Positions 29,173 to 29,196 of a stretch of DNA of 29,196 nucleotides are shown in pieces (the first letter of the stretch is position 1; every line of letters begins with the position of its first letter). The stretch is from IMG/VR virus record IMGVR_UViG_3300009537_000124, positions 1 through 29,196 of that record; one strand, 5' to 3'. Position numbers and translations under genes: made by a program. Under the pieces are notes generated by a model, which did no database searches, was not told the DNA's origin, and saw only the letters and a list, made by a program, of their open reading frames with translations. This DNA is from a virus.

Positions 29173-29196
29173 GAGATTCCTTCGGGCATAAAAAAA

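Noticed and set aside
1-29196. CRISPR array, insertion sequence, rRNA or complete tRNA
   Set aside because: I saw no regularly spaced repeats with spacers, no transposase-like gene with inverted repeats and no RNA gene in the window.

Overview
The window is a stretch of a temperate tailed phage, or the same phage as a prophage. It most resembles a podovirus: terminase, portal, scaffold, capsid, several internal-virion-type proteins and a short set of tail genes are present, while no tape-measure, tail-tube or sheath gene is visible. The host is probably a Gram-negative bacterium, because there is an Rz/Rz1-type spanin pair and two further predicted lipoproteins. A parS-like site hints at a host with chromosomal ParABS, which would exclude most enterics. 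Species cannot be named from the sequence.

Region 1 (1-4609, + strand) is one tightly coupled early operon in which nearly every stop overlaps the next start (ATGA-type overlaps). It encodes an unknown acidic protein, a single-strand annealing-type protein, a YqaJ/lambda-type exonuclease, a small protein with an SSB-like tip, a Cys-rich protein interrupted by a one-base frameshift, two tiny ORFs, a NinB-like protein, a YbcO/DUF1364-like protein, a charged helical peptide, a secreted glycoside hydrolase family 5-like protein, a Cys-rich lipoprotein, a small CxxC/coiled-coil protein and an AlpA/Xis-like DNA-binding protein. Short exact repeats carrying Shine-Dalgarno sequence sit at several gene borders.

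Region 2 (4488-5870) is the integration module. A tyrosine integrase on the - strand converges on and overlaps the 3' end of the xis-like gene. Upstream of int, a 320-base non-coding stretch holds a candidate attP: a core resembling the 3' end of a tRNA gene, flanked by repeated TGGCGCA elements. A site matching the parS consensus at all fixed positions lies 10 bases from the core. Hairpins close the late operon.

Region 3 (5872-29172, - strand, read right to left) is the late operon. It starts with lysis genes (membrane protein, holin-like protein, secreted lytic transglycosylase, membrane protein, Rz-like and Rz1-like spanins). Then come two beta-rich structural proteins, TerS, TerL, portal, a small structural protein, a fibre-like protein, a lipoprotein with HEAAH, and a run of putative internal or ejection proteins. 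An FmdB-like zinc ribbon protein, scaffold, major capsid and a probable decoration protein follow, then head-tail and tail proteins. A DEDDy exonuclease with a zinc ribbon and a small unknown gene finish the operon. The scaffold-capsid-decoration block is bracketed by intrinsic terminators. One small + strand ORF with an extended -10 promoter sits inside this block.

The most interesting items are the attP/parS-like region, the early-operon secreted GH5-like enzyme with its lipoprotein neighbour, the frameshifted Cys-rich gene, the shared N-terminal motif in three putative internal proteins, and the terminator-bracketed capsid module.
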